The translations under genes and the position numbers were made by a program. This document shows, one piece after another, positions 56,566-64,000 of a stretch of 64,000 nucleotides of DNA. This DNA comes from Microbispora hainanensis (GTDB lineage: Bacteria; Actinomycetota; Actinomycetes; Streptosporangiales; Streptosporangiaceae): positions 5,952,001-6,016,000 of the forward strand of contig NZ_CP108086.1 of the NCBI RefSeq assembly GCF_036186745.1. The letters are read 5' to 3'. How positions within the stretch are numbered: the stretch's first letter is position 1; each line of letters begins with the position of its first letter. Under the pieces are notes generated by a model. That model worked only from the letters and a program-made list of their open reading frames with translations. It did not search any database and had not been told where the DNA came from.

Positions 56566-56616
56566 GAGGCCTTGCCGTGGCGCCTCTCACCTGCGGGGAC
56601 GCCACGGCAAGGCCTC
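56566..56616. terminator. Perfect 17-bp stem terminator between the esterase and iclR
   Basis: GAGGCCTTGCCGTGGCG (56566-56582) pairs base for base with CGCCACGGCAAGGCCTC (56600-56616) around a 17-nt loop. It lies between convergent genes and can act in both directions. Confidence 0.85.
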
Positions 56617-56712
56617 CGAACGATCCGAGCCCGCGGCCTGGGGAGGTCTTGGGAGAAGTCGGCGTGTCAGGCCAACGCCGACGGCACCTCGAAATGCTCC
56701 ACAGGCCGCGAC

Positions 56713-57480
56713 TCAGCTCGCCGACGGCGGCTCCGGCGTGTATCCGGCCTCTTCCGAGATCAGCGCCGCGGTCTCCAGCACCAGCGGAAGTTTCTCCTTC
56801 AACTGGTCCAAGGTCTCGATCACCTCGATCGCGGTGACGGAGACGGCGGCGACGACCTTGCCCCGGGAATCCCTGACCGGTGCGGCCACGCACATGACGT
56901 AGGCGTCGTGCTCGCCGTTGTCGACGGACCAGCCCTGCTCGCGGACCTGGGCGAGTTCGGCTTCGAAGGAGTCGCGATCGGTGATGGTCGTGTCGGTGTG
57001 CCGCTCGAACGTGACGTGCGCGAGCAGGCGATCGCGGTCCTCTCTGGGGAGGTAGGCGAGGATCGCCTTTCCGACGGCGCTCGCATAGAGTGAGACGGCC
57101 CGGCCGATCCGAGACGGTAGTTTCACCGCGTCGAACGCGGGGCTGTCGACCTTGTCGATATAGATGATCTCGTCGCCGGTCAGCTGCGCCAGGTGGACGG
57201 TATGGCCCGTCTGCCGCTGGAGCCGGCGCAGATGCGCGGACGCGAGCTGGCGCAGGTCCATCGAACTGAGCGCAAGCTCGGACAGTTCGATGAGCCCGCT
57301 TCCGAACACGTAGGTCCCCGCTCCTGTCTTGCGTACGAACCGTGCGGCCTCGAGCGCTTGCAAGATCCGCAAAGCCGTGGACTTGTGGACGCCGAGCACG
57401 TCCGAGGCCTCTGTGAGCGTCAGCGGATGCTCCGCTGCCACCCGGATCAGGTTGATCGCACGCTGGATGGATTGTGCCAC
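56713..57480 (-). CDS. IclR-family transcriptional regulator
   Basis: A 255-residue regulator. The winged helix-turn-helix is at residues 3-65 (SIQRAINLIRVAAEHPLTLT, EASDVLGVHKSTALRIL). The IclR ligand domain follows (about 80-245: HLAQLTGDEIIYIDKVDSP, LYASAVGKAILAYLP, and AAPVRDSRGKVVAAVSVTAI). GTG 57480 has GGAGGG just upstream. It is divergent from the sugar ABC operon and convergent with the esterase. TTGC-N7-GCAA palindromes at both promoters make it the likely regulator; the inducer could be a sugar acid or aromatic acid. Confidence 0.94.
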   Translation of the reverse strand: MAQSIQRAINLIRVAAEHPLTLTEASDVLGVHKSTALRILQALEAARFVRKTGAGTYVFGSGLIELSELALSSMDLRQLASAHLRRLQRQTGHTVHLAQLTGDEIIYIDKVDSPAFDAVKLPSRIGRAVSLYASAVGKAILAYLPREDRDRLLAHVTFERHTDTTITDRDSFEAELAQVREQGWSVDNGEHDAYVMCVAAPVRDSRGKVVAAVSVTAIEVIETLDQLKEKLPLVLETAALISEEAGYTPEPPSAS

Positions 57481-57496
57481 TACTGCCCTCCCTGCG

Positions 57497-57511
57497 TTGC
57501 ACTATGCGCAA
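57497..57511. promoter_or_regulatory. IclR-type palindrome in the iclR-ABC divergent region
   Basis: TTGCACTATGCGCAA (TTGC-N7-GCAA) lies 17 bp upstream of the iclR GTG and above the divergent ABC promoter. Further half-site-like words GTTGCACATG (57552-57561) and CGTTGCAG (57572-57579) occur within and just after the ABC promoter. Confidence 0.65.
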
Positions 57512-57543
57512 TGTAGAGCATAGGGCACGCAACCGTGCACTTC

Positions 57544-57571
57544 TTGACAGCGTTGCACATGTCGCTACGAT
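57544..57571 (+). promoter_or_regulatory. Promoter of the sugar ABC operon (TTGACA-N16-TACGAT)
   Basis: TTGACA at 57544-57549 and TACGAT at 57566-57571 with a 16-nt spacer, identical to the esterase promoter hexamers. The leader to the ATG at 57627 is about 50 nt. Confidence 0.7.
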
Positions 57572-57626
57572 CGTTGCAGAAAACGGCGTTTCGGGGGGAA
57601 CGAACGGTTGGAAATGGGAGTAACTA

Positions 57627-58883
57627 ATGGAGCAACATCGCGTTCGCCGTAGCCTGGCTGTGGCGACCAGTCTCATCTGTACGGCCGTCGCCTTCCTGAG
57701 TGGTTGCGGCTCTGACAGTGATTCCGGCAGCGGATCCGGCGGCGTGACCACGCTGACCTTCGCCGCCTCGACGTTCGGCGACCCCGGTCGCGGGCCGCTG
57801 CTCACGGAGTGGCTCGAAGACTTCAACAAGAGCCAGAGCGCGATCAAGGTGTCCGCCGCGGCGGTGCCGTACCCGACCTTCGGCCAGACCGTCCTGACCC
57901 AGATGGGCAGCGGGAAGGGGCCCGACCTCATCCGCTTCGACATGCCCGAGTTCGAGGCCGCCTCGGACGCCGGCCTCATCGCGCCGCTCGACGACCTGAT
58001 CGACGTCAGCAAGTATGACCTGCTCAAGCAGCCGGACCAGTTCATGGTCCACAACGGCAGGCGTGACGGGATCATCTTCGAGGCGTCGAACTACGCGATG
58101 TTCTACAACGCCGACCTGATCCCGAAGCCGCCGACGACCTACGAGGAGTTCGTCAAGACGGCGAAGTCGCTGACCAAGGGCGACGTCTACGGCCTGGCGT
58201 TCCGCCAGACGGAGGCCGAGGAGGCCGGTGTCTGGCAGGACATCTTCAACTACGTCTACGGTTTCGGCGGCAAGTGGTCGGACGGCAAGAACCTGACCAT
58301 CAACTCGCCCGAGAACCTCAAGGGCCTGCAGGCGTACAAGGACCTGTACGACGCGAAGGTGATCCCGCGTGGCGCGGACGCGGCGACGTTCCGCCGCATG
58401 TTCGCCGAGGGCAAGGTCGGCATGGAGCTCAACAACGGTGGCTACGTGACCGCGACCCGCGGCCAGAACCCCGATCTGAACTTCAGCGTCGCGCCCATCC
58501 CGTTCCCGGTCCGCAGCCAGGGTGCGATCCTCGCGCCCATCGTCATCAACGAGGCGAGTCCGTCGAAGGAGGCGGCCGCCACCTTCATCCGCTGGGCGCT
58601 CGAGCCGGCCAACCAGGTGAAGCTGCAGGAGATCCTCGGCGCGAGCAGCGTGGCGACGGTCACCCAGCGAAGCGCCGAAAAGCTCAAGGAGACGCCGTTC
58701 CTCAAGGTGTTCGACGACCTCACCGAATCGAGCCTGCCCCAGATCGTCCTGGGATTCGAAGCGAAGACGCCGGACATCCGCAAGATCGTCGTGCAGAACG
58801 TCATCGCGGCGCTCCAGGGCACGGTCGACCTGAAGACCGCGCTGGACCGCGCCCAGGAGCAGGCGACCCAACTGGTCGGTTGA
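57627..58883 (+). CDS. Sugar ABC transporter substrate-binding lipoprotein
   Basis: A 418-residue family-1 binding protein. The signal peptide starts RRSLAVATSLICTAVAFL with lipobox SGC (Cys about 27). Family segments are LTFAASTFGDPGRGPLLTEW, PYPTFGQTVLTQMGSGKGPD, FYNADLIPKPPTTYEEF, GKVGMELNNGGYVTA and APIVINEASPSKEAA. It heads a five-gene operon with two permeases and two sugar-acid enzymes; the ligand may therefore be a pentose, a sugar acid or an oligosaccharide. GGGAG lies before the ATG. No ATPase is encoded here. Confidence 0.92.
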   Translation: MEQHRVRRSLAVATSLICTAVAFLSGCGSDSDSGSGSGGVTTLTFAASTFGDPGRGPLLTEWLEDFNKSQSAIKVSAAAVPYPTFGQTVLTQMGSGKGPDLIRFDMPEFEAASDAGLIAPLDDLIDVSKYDLLKQPDQFMVHNGRRDGIIFEASNYAMFYNADLIPKPPTTYEEFVKTAKSLTKGDVYGLAFRQTEAEEAGVWQDIFNYVYGFGGKWSDGKNLTINSPENLKGLQAYKDLYDAKVIPRGADAATFRRMFAEGKVGMELNNGGYVTATRGQNPDLNFSVAPIPFPVRSQGAILAPIVINEASPSKEAAATFIRWALEPANQVKLQEILGASSVATVTQRSAEKLKETPFLKVFDDLTESSLPQIVLGFEAKTPDIRKIVVQNVIAALQGTVDLKTALDRAQEQATQLVG

Positions 58884-58952
58884 TCGGACGAGACCGCCGG
58901 CGCGAGCACGCCTCGCGCCGGCGGCGTCCTACCCGTACAAGGACCGAACGCG

Positions 58953-59897
58953 ATGACTGTGCAGAAACAACAGCGAACCTCAGGGTCTCGAACCGAGACC
59001 CGGCGTCGAGGCAGCCCACGGGGGAGCAAATGGACCCCCTACCTCTTCCTGGCGCCCGCCGCCGTCTTCATCCTCGTCTTCCAGGTGGTTCCGCTGGTTC
59101 AGGAGATCTTCCTGAGCTTCACGCGGACGTCGCTGCTGAATCCCACGCACAGCACCTGGGTGGGGTTGGACAATTTCTCCCACATCTTCGGTGACAAGGA
59201 CTTCCGCCGCACCCTTCTCACCACCTTCATCTACGTGATCGTGTGTGTTGTCGGCGCGGTGGGATCCGGGCTCGCCGTCGCCCTGCTTCTCAACAAAGGA
59301 TTCCGCGGCAGGGGGTGGGCGCGCGCGCTGGTCACCATTCCGTGGGCGGCGCCCGGCATCGCGGTCGCGCTCATCGCGACGTGGATGCTCAACCCGGACT
59401 ACGGGATCGTGAACCGCTTCCTGGACGCGGTCGGCCTCGGCGTCCCGGGCGGCGCCATCCTCGACAGCCCGACGTACGCCCTCCCGGCGATCCTCGCCAC
59501 GACCATCTGGCAGCTGTTCCCGTTCACCTCGGTGGTGCTGCTGTCCGCGCTGCAGTCCGTGCCCTCGGACCTGACCGAGGCCGCGACGGTGGACGGCGCG
59601 GGGCGGTGGTGGACCTTCCGCGCCGTCACCTGGCAGGTCATCAAGCCCACCATCGGACTGCTCGCCATCCTCATGACCATCTGGTCGCTGCGGCGGTTCG
59701 AGCTCATCTGGCTGATGACCAAGGGGGGACCGGTCGGCGCGACCGAGACGCTCGTCATCGACCTCTACTCACAGGCCTTCGACTCCAAGCAGCTCGGTTC
59801 CGCGGCGGCGATCGGCATGGTCGGCGTGGTCGTGTCGCTCATCGTCGTCGCCGGCAGCCGGTTCGTCGCCCGCGCCGCCGAAAGGGAGGCCCGCTGA
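58953..59897 (+). CDS. Sugar ABC permease (MalF/UgpA-type)
   Basis: A 314-residue, six-helix permease. It starts with a basic cytoplasmic tail, then YLFLAPAAVFILVFQVVPL. The EAA loop is TEAATVDGAGRWWTFRAVTW, followed by the P-x-x-x-G-L-L-A pattern, and WSLRRFELIWLMTKGGPVGA lies near the end. Its stop overlaps the next permease start (TGA/ATG, sharing one base). Coding density and codon use match the neighbours. Confidence 0.94.
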   Translation: MTVQKQQRTSGSRTETRRRGSPRGSKWTPYLFLAPAAVFILVFQVVPLVQEIFLSFTRTSLLNPTHSTWVGLDNFSHIFGDKDFRRTLLTTFIYVIVCVVGAVGSGLAVALLLNKGFRGRGWARALVTIPWAAPGIAVALIATWMLNPDYGIVNRFLDAVGLGVPGGAILDSPTYALPAILATTIWQLFPFTSVVLLSALQSVPSDLTEAATVDGAGRWWTFRAVTWQVIKPTIGLLAILMTIWSLRRFELIWLMTKGGPVGATETLVIDLYSQAFDSKQLGSAAAIGMVGVVVSLIVVAGSRFVARAAEREAR

Positions 59898-60727
59898 TGA
59901 GGCCGCTTCGCATCGGTCTGACCCTGCGCATCCTCGGCGTTCTCGTCGTGCTCGGCGTCGCCGTCTTCCCCCTGTACTGGATGATCGTCACGGCGCTGTC
60001 GAGCAACTCGGATCTGTTCGCCGCGAAGGCTCGGCTCGTCCCCGACTTCTCCCATTTCGGGGTCTTCATCGACGCGCTGGCCGAAGGCAAGGCGCTGGGC
60101 TGGCTGCGTAACAGCCTGGTGATCGCCGTCGGCACGACGGTCCTCTCGATCGGGCTCGGCATTCCGCTCGGCTACGCGCTCTCGCGGTTCTCGTTCTGGG
60201 GCAAGGCCGTCGTGACCGTGCTTCTGCTGTTCACGCAGATGCTTCCCGAGGCGCTCATGGTCGTGCCGCTGTTCTCGCTCTTCCGGCGGTTCGGCCTGCT
60301 CGACTCCCTGGGCGGCCTCATCCTGGTCAACTCCGCCTTCGTCCTGCCGATCGTCGCCCTCATTCTCAAGGGTGCGATCGACGGCATACCGCGCGCGCTG
60401 GAGGAGTCCGCGCGTGTCGACGGAGCACGGCCGCTCACGGTGCTGACGCGCATCAACGTGCCGCTGATCGCGCCGTCCATCGCGGCCACCGCGGTCATCG
60501 CGTTCTTCCACGCCTGGAACGAGTACGTGTTCGCCGTGACATTCATCTTCACGCCCGGGAAGCAGCCTGCCTCGGTGGGGATCGCGAACTTCATCGGCGA
60601 GCTGGGCACGCCGATCCAGACGGTGATGGCGGTCGCCTTCATGTTCACGCTGCCCGCCGTCGTCTTCTACCTGTTCGCGCAGAGGCATGTGGTGGCCGGC
60701 ATGACCGCCGGCGCCGTGAAGGGGTAA
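59897..60727 (+). CDS. Sugar ABC permease (MalG/UgpE-type)
   Basis: A 276-residue, six-helix permease. It starts MRPLRIGLTLRILGVLVVLG, has the external loop SSNSDLFAAKARLVPDF, the EAA loop EESARVDGARPLTVLTRINV and the C-terminal VVAGMTAGAVKG typical of carbohydrate permeases. It overlaps the preceding gene and is followed, 8 bp after its stop, by the dehydratase gene, so all are one operon. Confidence 0.94.
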   Translation: MRPLRIGLTLRILGVLVVLGVAVFPLYWMIVTALSSNSDLFAAKARLVPDFSHFGVFIDALAEGKALGWLRNSLVIAVGTTVLSIGLGIPLGYALSRFSFWGKAVVTVLLLFTQMLPEALMVVPLFSLFRRFGLLDSLGGLILVNSAFVLPIVALILKGAIDGIPRALEESARVDGARPLTVLTRINVPLIAPSIAATAVIAFFHAWNEYVFAVTFIFTPGKQPASVGIANFIGELGTPIQTVMAVAFMFTLPAVVFYLFAQRHVVAGMTAGAVKG

Positions 60728-60735
60728 ACGGGAGC

Positions 60736-61917
60736 ATGAAGATCATCTCGGTCGACACCCTCGTCGTCGACTTCTACCGCACCAATCTCGTGATCGTCCG
60801 CGTCACCACCGACGAGGGGATCGTCGGACTCGGCGAAGCGACCCTGGAGGGCAAGGAGCGCGCCGTCCAGGGGGCCATCGCCGAAGTCGCCGAAGCCGTG
60901 GTGGGGCTCGATCCCACCCGTATCTCCGGCATCCTGTACGAGCTGGCCAGAGACTGGTACTGGCGAGGCGGCCCGGTCATCATGACCGCGCTGAGCTCGC
61001 TCGAAATGGCACTGTGGGACATCTCGGCACGGGAGCTCGGTGTCCCGGTCTCCCGGCTTCTCGGCGGCGCCACCCGGGATCGCGTTCGCGCCTATGCCAA
61101 CGGCTGGTTCTCGGGAGCCGTCACGCCGGAGGATTACGCGGCCGCCGCGAGGAGGACCGTCGACAGCGGCTTCCGCGGTCTCAAGTGGGATCCCTTCGAG
61201 AATTTCGACCTGACGATCACATCCCGGCAGCTGGACCGCGTGCTCGCGCAGATCGACGCTGTCCGCTCTGCCGTCGGGCGCGACGTCGAGCTGTTCATCG
61301 AGGGCCATGGCCGGTTCGACGTCCGCCACGCCATCAAGGTCGCACGTGAGATCGCGCAGTTCGACCCGGTGTGGTTCGAGGAGCCGTGCCCGCCGGACAA
61401 CCTCGACGCCCTCGTGGACATCCGCCGGGCGTCTCCGGTGCCCATCGCCGCCGGAGAGCGATGGTTCGGCCGGCAGGGTTTCGCGCCGGCGATCGCCCGC
61501 CAGGCGGTCGACTTCGTCCAGCCGGACGTGACGCACGCCGGCGGCATCGCCGAACTGGCCTTCATCTCGACGCTCGCCGCGACCAGCTACGTCGGGTTCG
61601 CCCCGCACAATCCCAGCGGGCCGCTGAGCACCGCGGCGACACTGCAACTCGGGGCGACCCTGCCCAACTTCCGATACCTGGAAATCATGGCGACCGACGT
61701 GCCATGGCGCCCGGAGATCACCAACGAACGACTCGTGCTCACGAAGGAGGGCGACGTCATCATCCCGACAGGGATCGGACTCGGCATCGAACTCGATCTC
61801 GAGGCGATCGCGCGGCACCCCTTCACACCCCACCCCCTGCGGATGTTCCGGGACGCCGTCTTCGACATCCGGCCCTCGGACGAGCGGTCCTTCTTCAACC
61901 TGGGAGATGACGTATGA
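60736..61917 (+). CDS. Enolase-superfamily sugar-acid dehydratase (mandelate racemase/muconate-lactonizing family)
   Basis: A 393-residue enzyme with the N-terminal capping domain (WYWRGGPVIMTALSSLEMAL) and the barrel. Catalytic features are GLKWDPF (Lys), LFIEGHGRF (metal ligand Glu), VWFEEPCPPDN (Glu), AAGERWFGRQGF (Glu) and FAPHNPSGPL (His). This resembles the D-galactonate dehydratase group of the MR/MLE family. The likely reaction is loss of water from an aldonate, giving a 2-keto-3-deoxy sugar acid. With the next gene it suggests an oxidative pentose or hexose pathway. Exact substrate unknown. Confidence 0.9.
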   Translation: MKIISVDTLVVDFYRTNLVIVRVTTDEGIVGLGEATLEGKERAVQGAIAEVAEAVVGLDPTRISGILYELARDWYWRGGPVIMTALSSLEMALWDISARELGVPVSRLLGGATRDRVRAYANGWFSGAVTPEDYAAAARRTVDSGFRGLKWDPFENFDLTITSRQLDRVLAQIDAVRSAVGRDVELFIEGHGRFDVRHAIKVAREIAQFDPVWFEEPCPPDNLDALVDIRRASPVPIAAGERWFGRQGFAPAIARQAVDFVQPDVTHAGGIAELAFISTLAATSYVGFAPHNPSGPLSTAATLQLGATLPNFRYLEIMATDVPWRPEITNERLVLTKEGDVIIPTGIGLGIELDLEAIARHPFTPHPLRMFRDAVFDIRPSDERSFFNLGDDV

Positions 61918-63125
61918 GCCGGGCATCGTCCGAGGCGTACCCCGCCGAGGCCGACTGGTTCGGCACGGCCGCCGACGCGCTGCCGGACGACGCCGAGGAG
62001 AGCATCCTGATCGGCCGGATCTGGGATCCCGGCGTCGAAGGGCCGTCACCCATCGTCGTCCGCGACGGCGACGTCTTCGACATCAGTGCCGAGTTCCCGA
62101 CGATCCGCGACGTCTGTGAACTGCCGGACCCTGCCGCGGTGGTGTCCAGGCTCGACGGCCGGCGGGTCGGCAGCTTCGGTGACGTGCTCGCCAACACCGG
62201 AGCCGCGGACCGGGACCGCACCCGGCCCTGGCTGCTCGCACCGGTCGACCTCCAGGCGCTCAAGGCCGCCGGGGTGACCTTCGCCGTCTCGATGATCGAG
62301 CGCATCATCGAAGAACGGGCCCGCGGCGACCTGCTGCTCGCGGCGGACATTCGCCAGCGGATCCTCGCCGGCCTCGGAGCCGACCTGCACGGCCTGTCAC
62401 CGGGCTCGGAGGAGGCGACCCGGCTGAAGGATCTCCTCGTCGCCGAGGGCATCTGGAGTCAGTACCTGGAGGTCGGGATCGGACCGGATGCCGAGATCTT
62501 CACCAAGGGTCAGATCCTCTCGGCCATGGGAACCGCGGTCCCCGTCGGCGTACTCGCCGCCTCGACCTGGAACAACCCTGAGCCCGAAGTGGCGCTCATC
62601 GTCCAGTCGAGCGGCCGGATCGTGGGGGCGACCCTCGGCAACGACGTGAACCTCCGTGATGTCGAGGGCCGATCCGCGCTGCTGCTGCCAAGGGCGAAGG
62701 ACAACAACGCCTCGTGCGCGCTGGGGCCGCTGATCCGGCTCTTCGACGAGCGGTTCGACCTGGAACGGGTACGCGGCCTCGTGGTGGGCCTGGACATCGA
62801 GGGCGTGGACGGCTTCCGCCTTGAGACCGTCTCGGAGATGGCGCGGATGTCACGTGATCCGGAGGCGTTGGTGCGGCAGATGATCGGCCCGCATCATCAC
62901 TATCCCGACGGCGCGGTCCTCATGCTCGGCACCATGTTCGCGCCGATCCAGGACCGCGACCGCCCCGGCGAGGGGTTCACGCACAAGGTCGGCGACATCG
63001 TCAGGATCAGCTCCGGCGCGCTCGGCACCCTGGTGAACCGCGTGCGGCACGCCGAGGAGTGCGAGCCATGGAACTTCGGAGTCCGCGATCTCATGGGGAA
63101 TCTCGTGAAGAGGGGACTCCTGTGA
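61914..63125 (+). CDS. Fumarylacetoacetate hydrolase (FAH)-family protein
   Basis: 403 residues with a longer N-terminal half than simple FAH enzymes. The FAH core shows EIFTKGQILSAMG, NPEPEVALIVQSSGRIVGAT, LGNDVNLRDVEGRSALLLP and AKDNNASCALGP. Relatives act as 2-keto-3-deoxy-pentonate dehydratases or diketo-acid hydrolases in sugar-acid pathways, such as the archaeal KdaD family. Coupled to the upstream dehydratase by an ATGA overlap, it would take the next step. An aldehyde dehydrogenase, expected after such a step, is not in the window. Confidence 0.88.
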   Translation: MSRASSEAYPAEADWFGTAADALPDDAEESILIGRIWDPGVEGPSPIVVRDGDVFDISAEFPTIRDVCELPDPAAVVSRLDGRRVGSFGDVLANTGAADRDRTRPWLLAPVDLQALKAAGVTFAVSMIERIIEERARGDLLLAADIRQRILAGLGADLHGLSPGSEEATRLKDLLVAEGIWSQYLEVGIGPDAEIFTKGQILSAMGTAVPVGVLAASTWNNPEPEVALIVQSSGRIVGATLGNDVNLRDVEGRSALLLPRAKDNNASCALGPLIRLFDERFDLERVRGLVVGLDIEGVDGFRLETVSEMARMSRDPEALVRQMIGPHHHYPDGAVLMLGTMFAPIQDRDRPGEGFTHKVGDIVRISSGALGTLVNRVRHAEECEPWNFGVRDLMGNLVKRGLL

Positions 63126-63241
63126 TCATCGTCGTCGGTCGTTCCACCACACGGCCGGCGCCGCGCCTGGTCGCCTCGCCGCCGGCGCAGGAGTGACGGG
63201 AGCCCAGGTGGCCGCCGGGCTCGTCCTGCCACCACGGTCCG

Positions 63242-63989
63242 TCAGCCGGCACGCTCCGGGATAGGCGGCCGTGTGGCAACGTGATCGGCGGATCGCCGGG
63301 CCCGCAGCAGCGGGACGGCGGCGGCGAGCGCGGCGAGGGTGGCGAGGGCCGCAGGTGCGACGCCGCCCAGCTCGGCCAGCCCCTCCGCGGGCCTCTCCAA
63401 GAGGCCCGCCACGCCGTCGGCCACGCTGGTGAGGACGACCAGCACGGCGCCCGTCCGTCCGAGCAGCCGGTGGGGCGTGACTGCCTGCCGATGACTGAGC
63501 AGGGCGACGGAGGCGACCAGCCTTCCGGTCGCCGGGACGGCCGCCCCGAGGACGTACCAGACCCACCCGGGCCCGGTGCCGGACAGGGCGAGCAACAGGG
63601 TGAACGGTCCGGTCACGATCAGGGCCCACCAGGCCAGACGGAAGGCCCCGAGCCTGCGGTGCAGCAGCAGCGCCGCCAGCGCCCCGAGGACGGGCGGGAC
63701 GTACGCGGGCGCGCTCATCGACGGACACGAAGGCCACCGCTCCCAGCAGCGCCGACAGCACAAGCACGGACCGGGGCCGTGCCCGGTCGACCAGCGCTCC
63801 CAGCGGCAGCGCCAGCACGAAGATCGCGACCGGCTCCACGGCCTGGTCGAACATGATGAGGAGCTTCGACCTGAGGCTCCCGTCGGCGTTCCACAGAGCC
63901 GGTTCGGCCAGCGGGAAGCAGACGCAGACGATGGCGGCGGCGAGCGCGAAGAGCGCGAATCGCCCTCGCGACGGGCTGGGGGAGACCAT
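63242..63989 (-). pseudogene. MFS transporter remnant (internal deletion and frameshift)
   Basis: On the minus strand, 63989-63725 or so gives an MFS N-terminus (MVSPSPSRGRFALFALAAAI, ALPLGALVDRARPRSVLVLS, ALLGAVAF), helices 1-2 or so. A frame change near 63719 leads to a second frame with late helices (VPPVLGALAALLLHRRLGAF, WALIVTGPFTLLLALSG, GRTGAVLVVLTSVADGVAGL) ending at 63242. The middle of a roughly 400-residue transporter is missing. A 25-codon frame (GTG 63122 to 63196) that overlaps the FAH stop has no recognisable product. Confidence 0.65.
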
Positions 63990-64000
63990 CCGGCGATCTT

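Noticed and set aside
63122-63196. 25-codon frame after the FAH gene
   Set aside because: It overlaps the stop and starts with GTG but encodes only VIIVVGRSTT and a Pro/Ala tail; it is too short and featureless to call a gene.
1-64000. tRNA, rRNA, riboswitch or transposase
   Set aside because: I looked for cloverleaf-like ends, T-loop sequence, leader elements and transposase signatures and found none that I could support by eye. A covariance-model search (Infernal/tRNAscan-SE) would settle it.

Overview
The window is high-GC actinomycete DNA. The gene set fits a filamentous member of the Streptosporangiales (Nonomuraea/Microbispora-like): RbpA, an ECF41 sigma factor, DUF1206 and DUF6194 proteins, a 13E12/DUF222 HNH protein, UMF1-type MFS, secreted CBM2 and GH43 enzymes, many GTG starts and 4-bp ATGA stop/start overlaps. 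The genus is an inference from gene content. I saw no rRNA, tRNA, CRISPR array, insertion sequence or replication origin.

Layout. (1) 1-5.4 kb: the end of an oligopeptide-type ABC importer, a double GNAT, the exo-muramidase NamZ, the MurNAc-6-P etherase MurQ and an S12 serine hydrolase; together these look like a wall-sugar (MurNAc) salvage island. (2) 5.4-14.1 kb: DUF1206 membrane protein, a TetR protein without its DNA-binding half, two SDRs, an ECF41 sigma factor, a HigBA-type module with a frameshifted toxin, and a 1,226-residue DUF222-HNH protein swollen by low-complexity repeats. (3) 14.2-21 kb: a TetR-MmpL pair with duplicated operators, a tandem universal stress protein, RbpA with a sigma-R-type promoter, UMF1 MFS and a glycerophosphodiesterase. 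(4) 21-24.7 kb: a tightly overlapped SDR-FAAL-ACP operon divergent from a four-EF-hand calerythrin-like protein. (5) 24.9-35 kb: TrmH and small methyltransferases, a MoxR-DUF58-VWA operon, a kinase-like fragment anchored in the membrane, FabF, GNAT, a PPOX-fold protein, a wrecked two-component system and a GH13 enzyme.

(6) 35-44 kb: a beta-glucoside uptake cluster (ABC solute-binding protein, two permeases, GH1, LacI) with palindromic LacI-type operators upstream of the transporter and of lacI itself; a zinc alcohol dehydrogenase and an 18-unit minisatellite lie next to it. (7) 44-51.4 kb: a GNAT remnant, a small phosphatase, a TauE protein, a pair of divergent genes with overlapping leaderless-type promoters, an expansin-CBM2, a second universal stress protein, DUF6194, an MTH1187 protein and endonuclease V. 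(8) 51.4-63.1 kb: an arabinoxylan-type locus with secreted GH43 and CE1-type esterase, an IclR regulator, an ABC sugar importer, an enolase-superfamily sugar-acid dehydratase and an FAH-family enzyme. TTGC-N7-GCAA palindromes and a shared promoter architecture upstream of the esterase and of the transporter suggest one IclR regulon. The window ends in a decayed MFS gene.

Two traits run through the window. Short 9-15 bp tandem repeats recur in spacers, linkers and gene ends. Several genes are decayed: headless TetR, HigB toxin, two-component system, GNAT and MFS.
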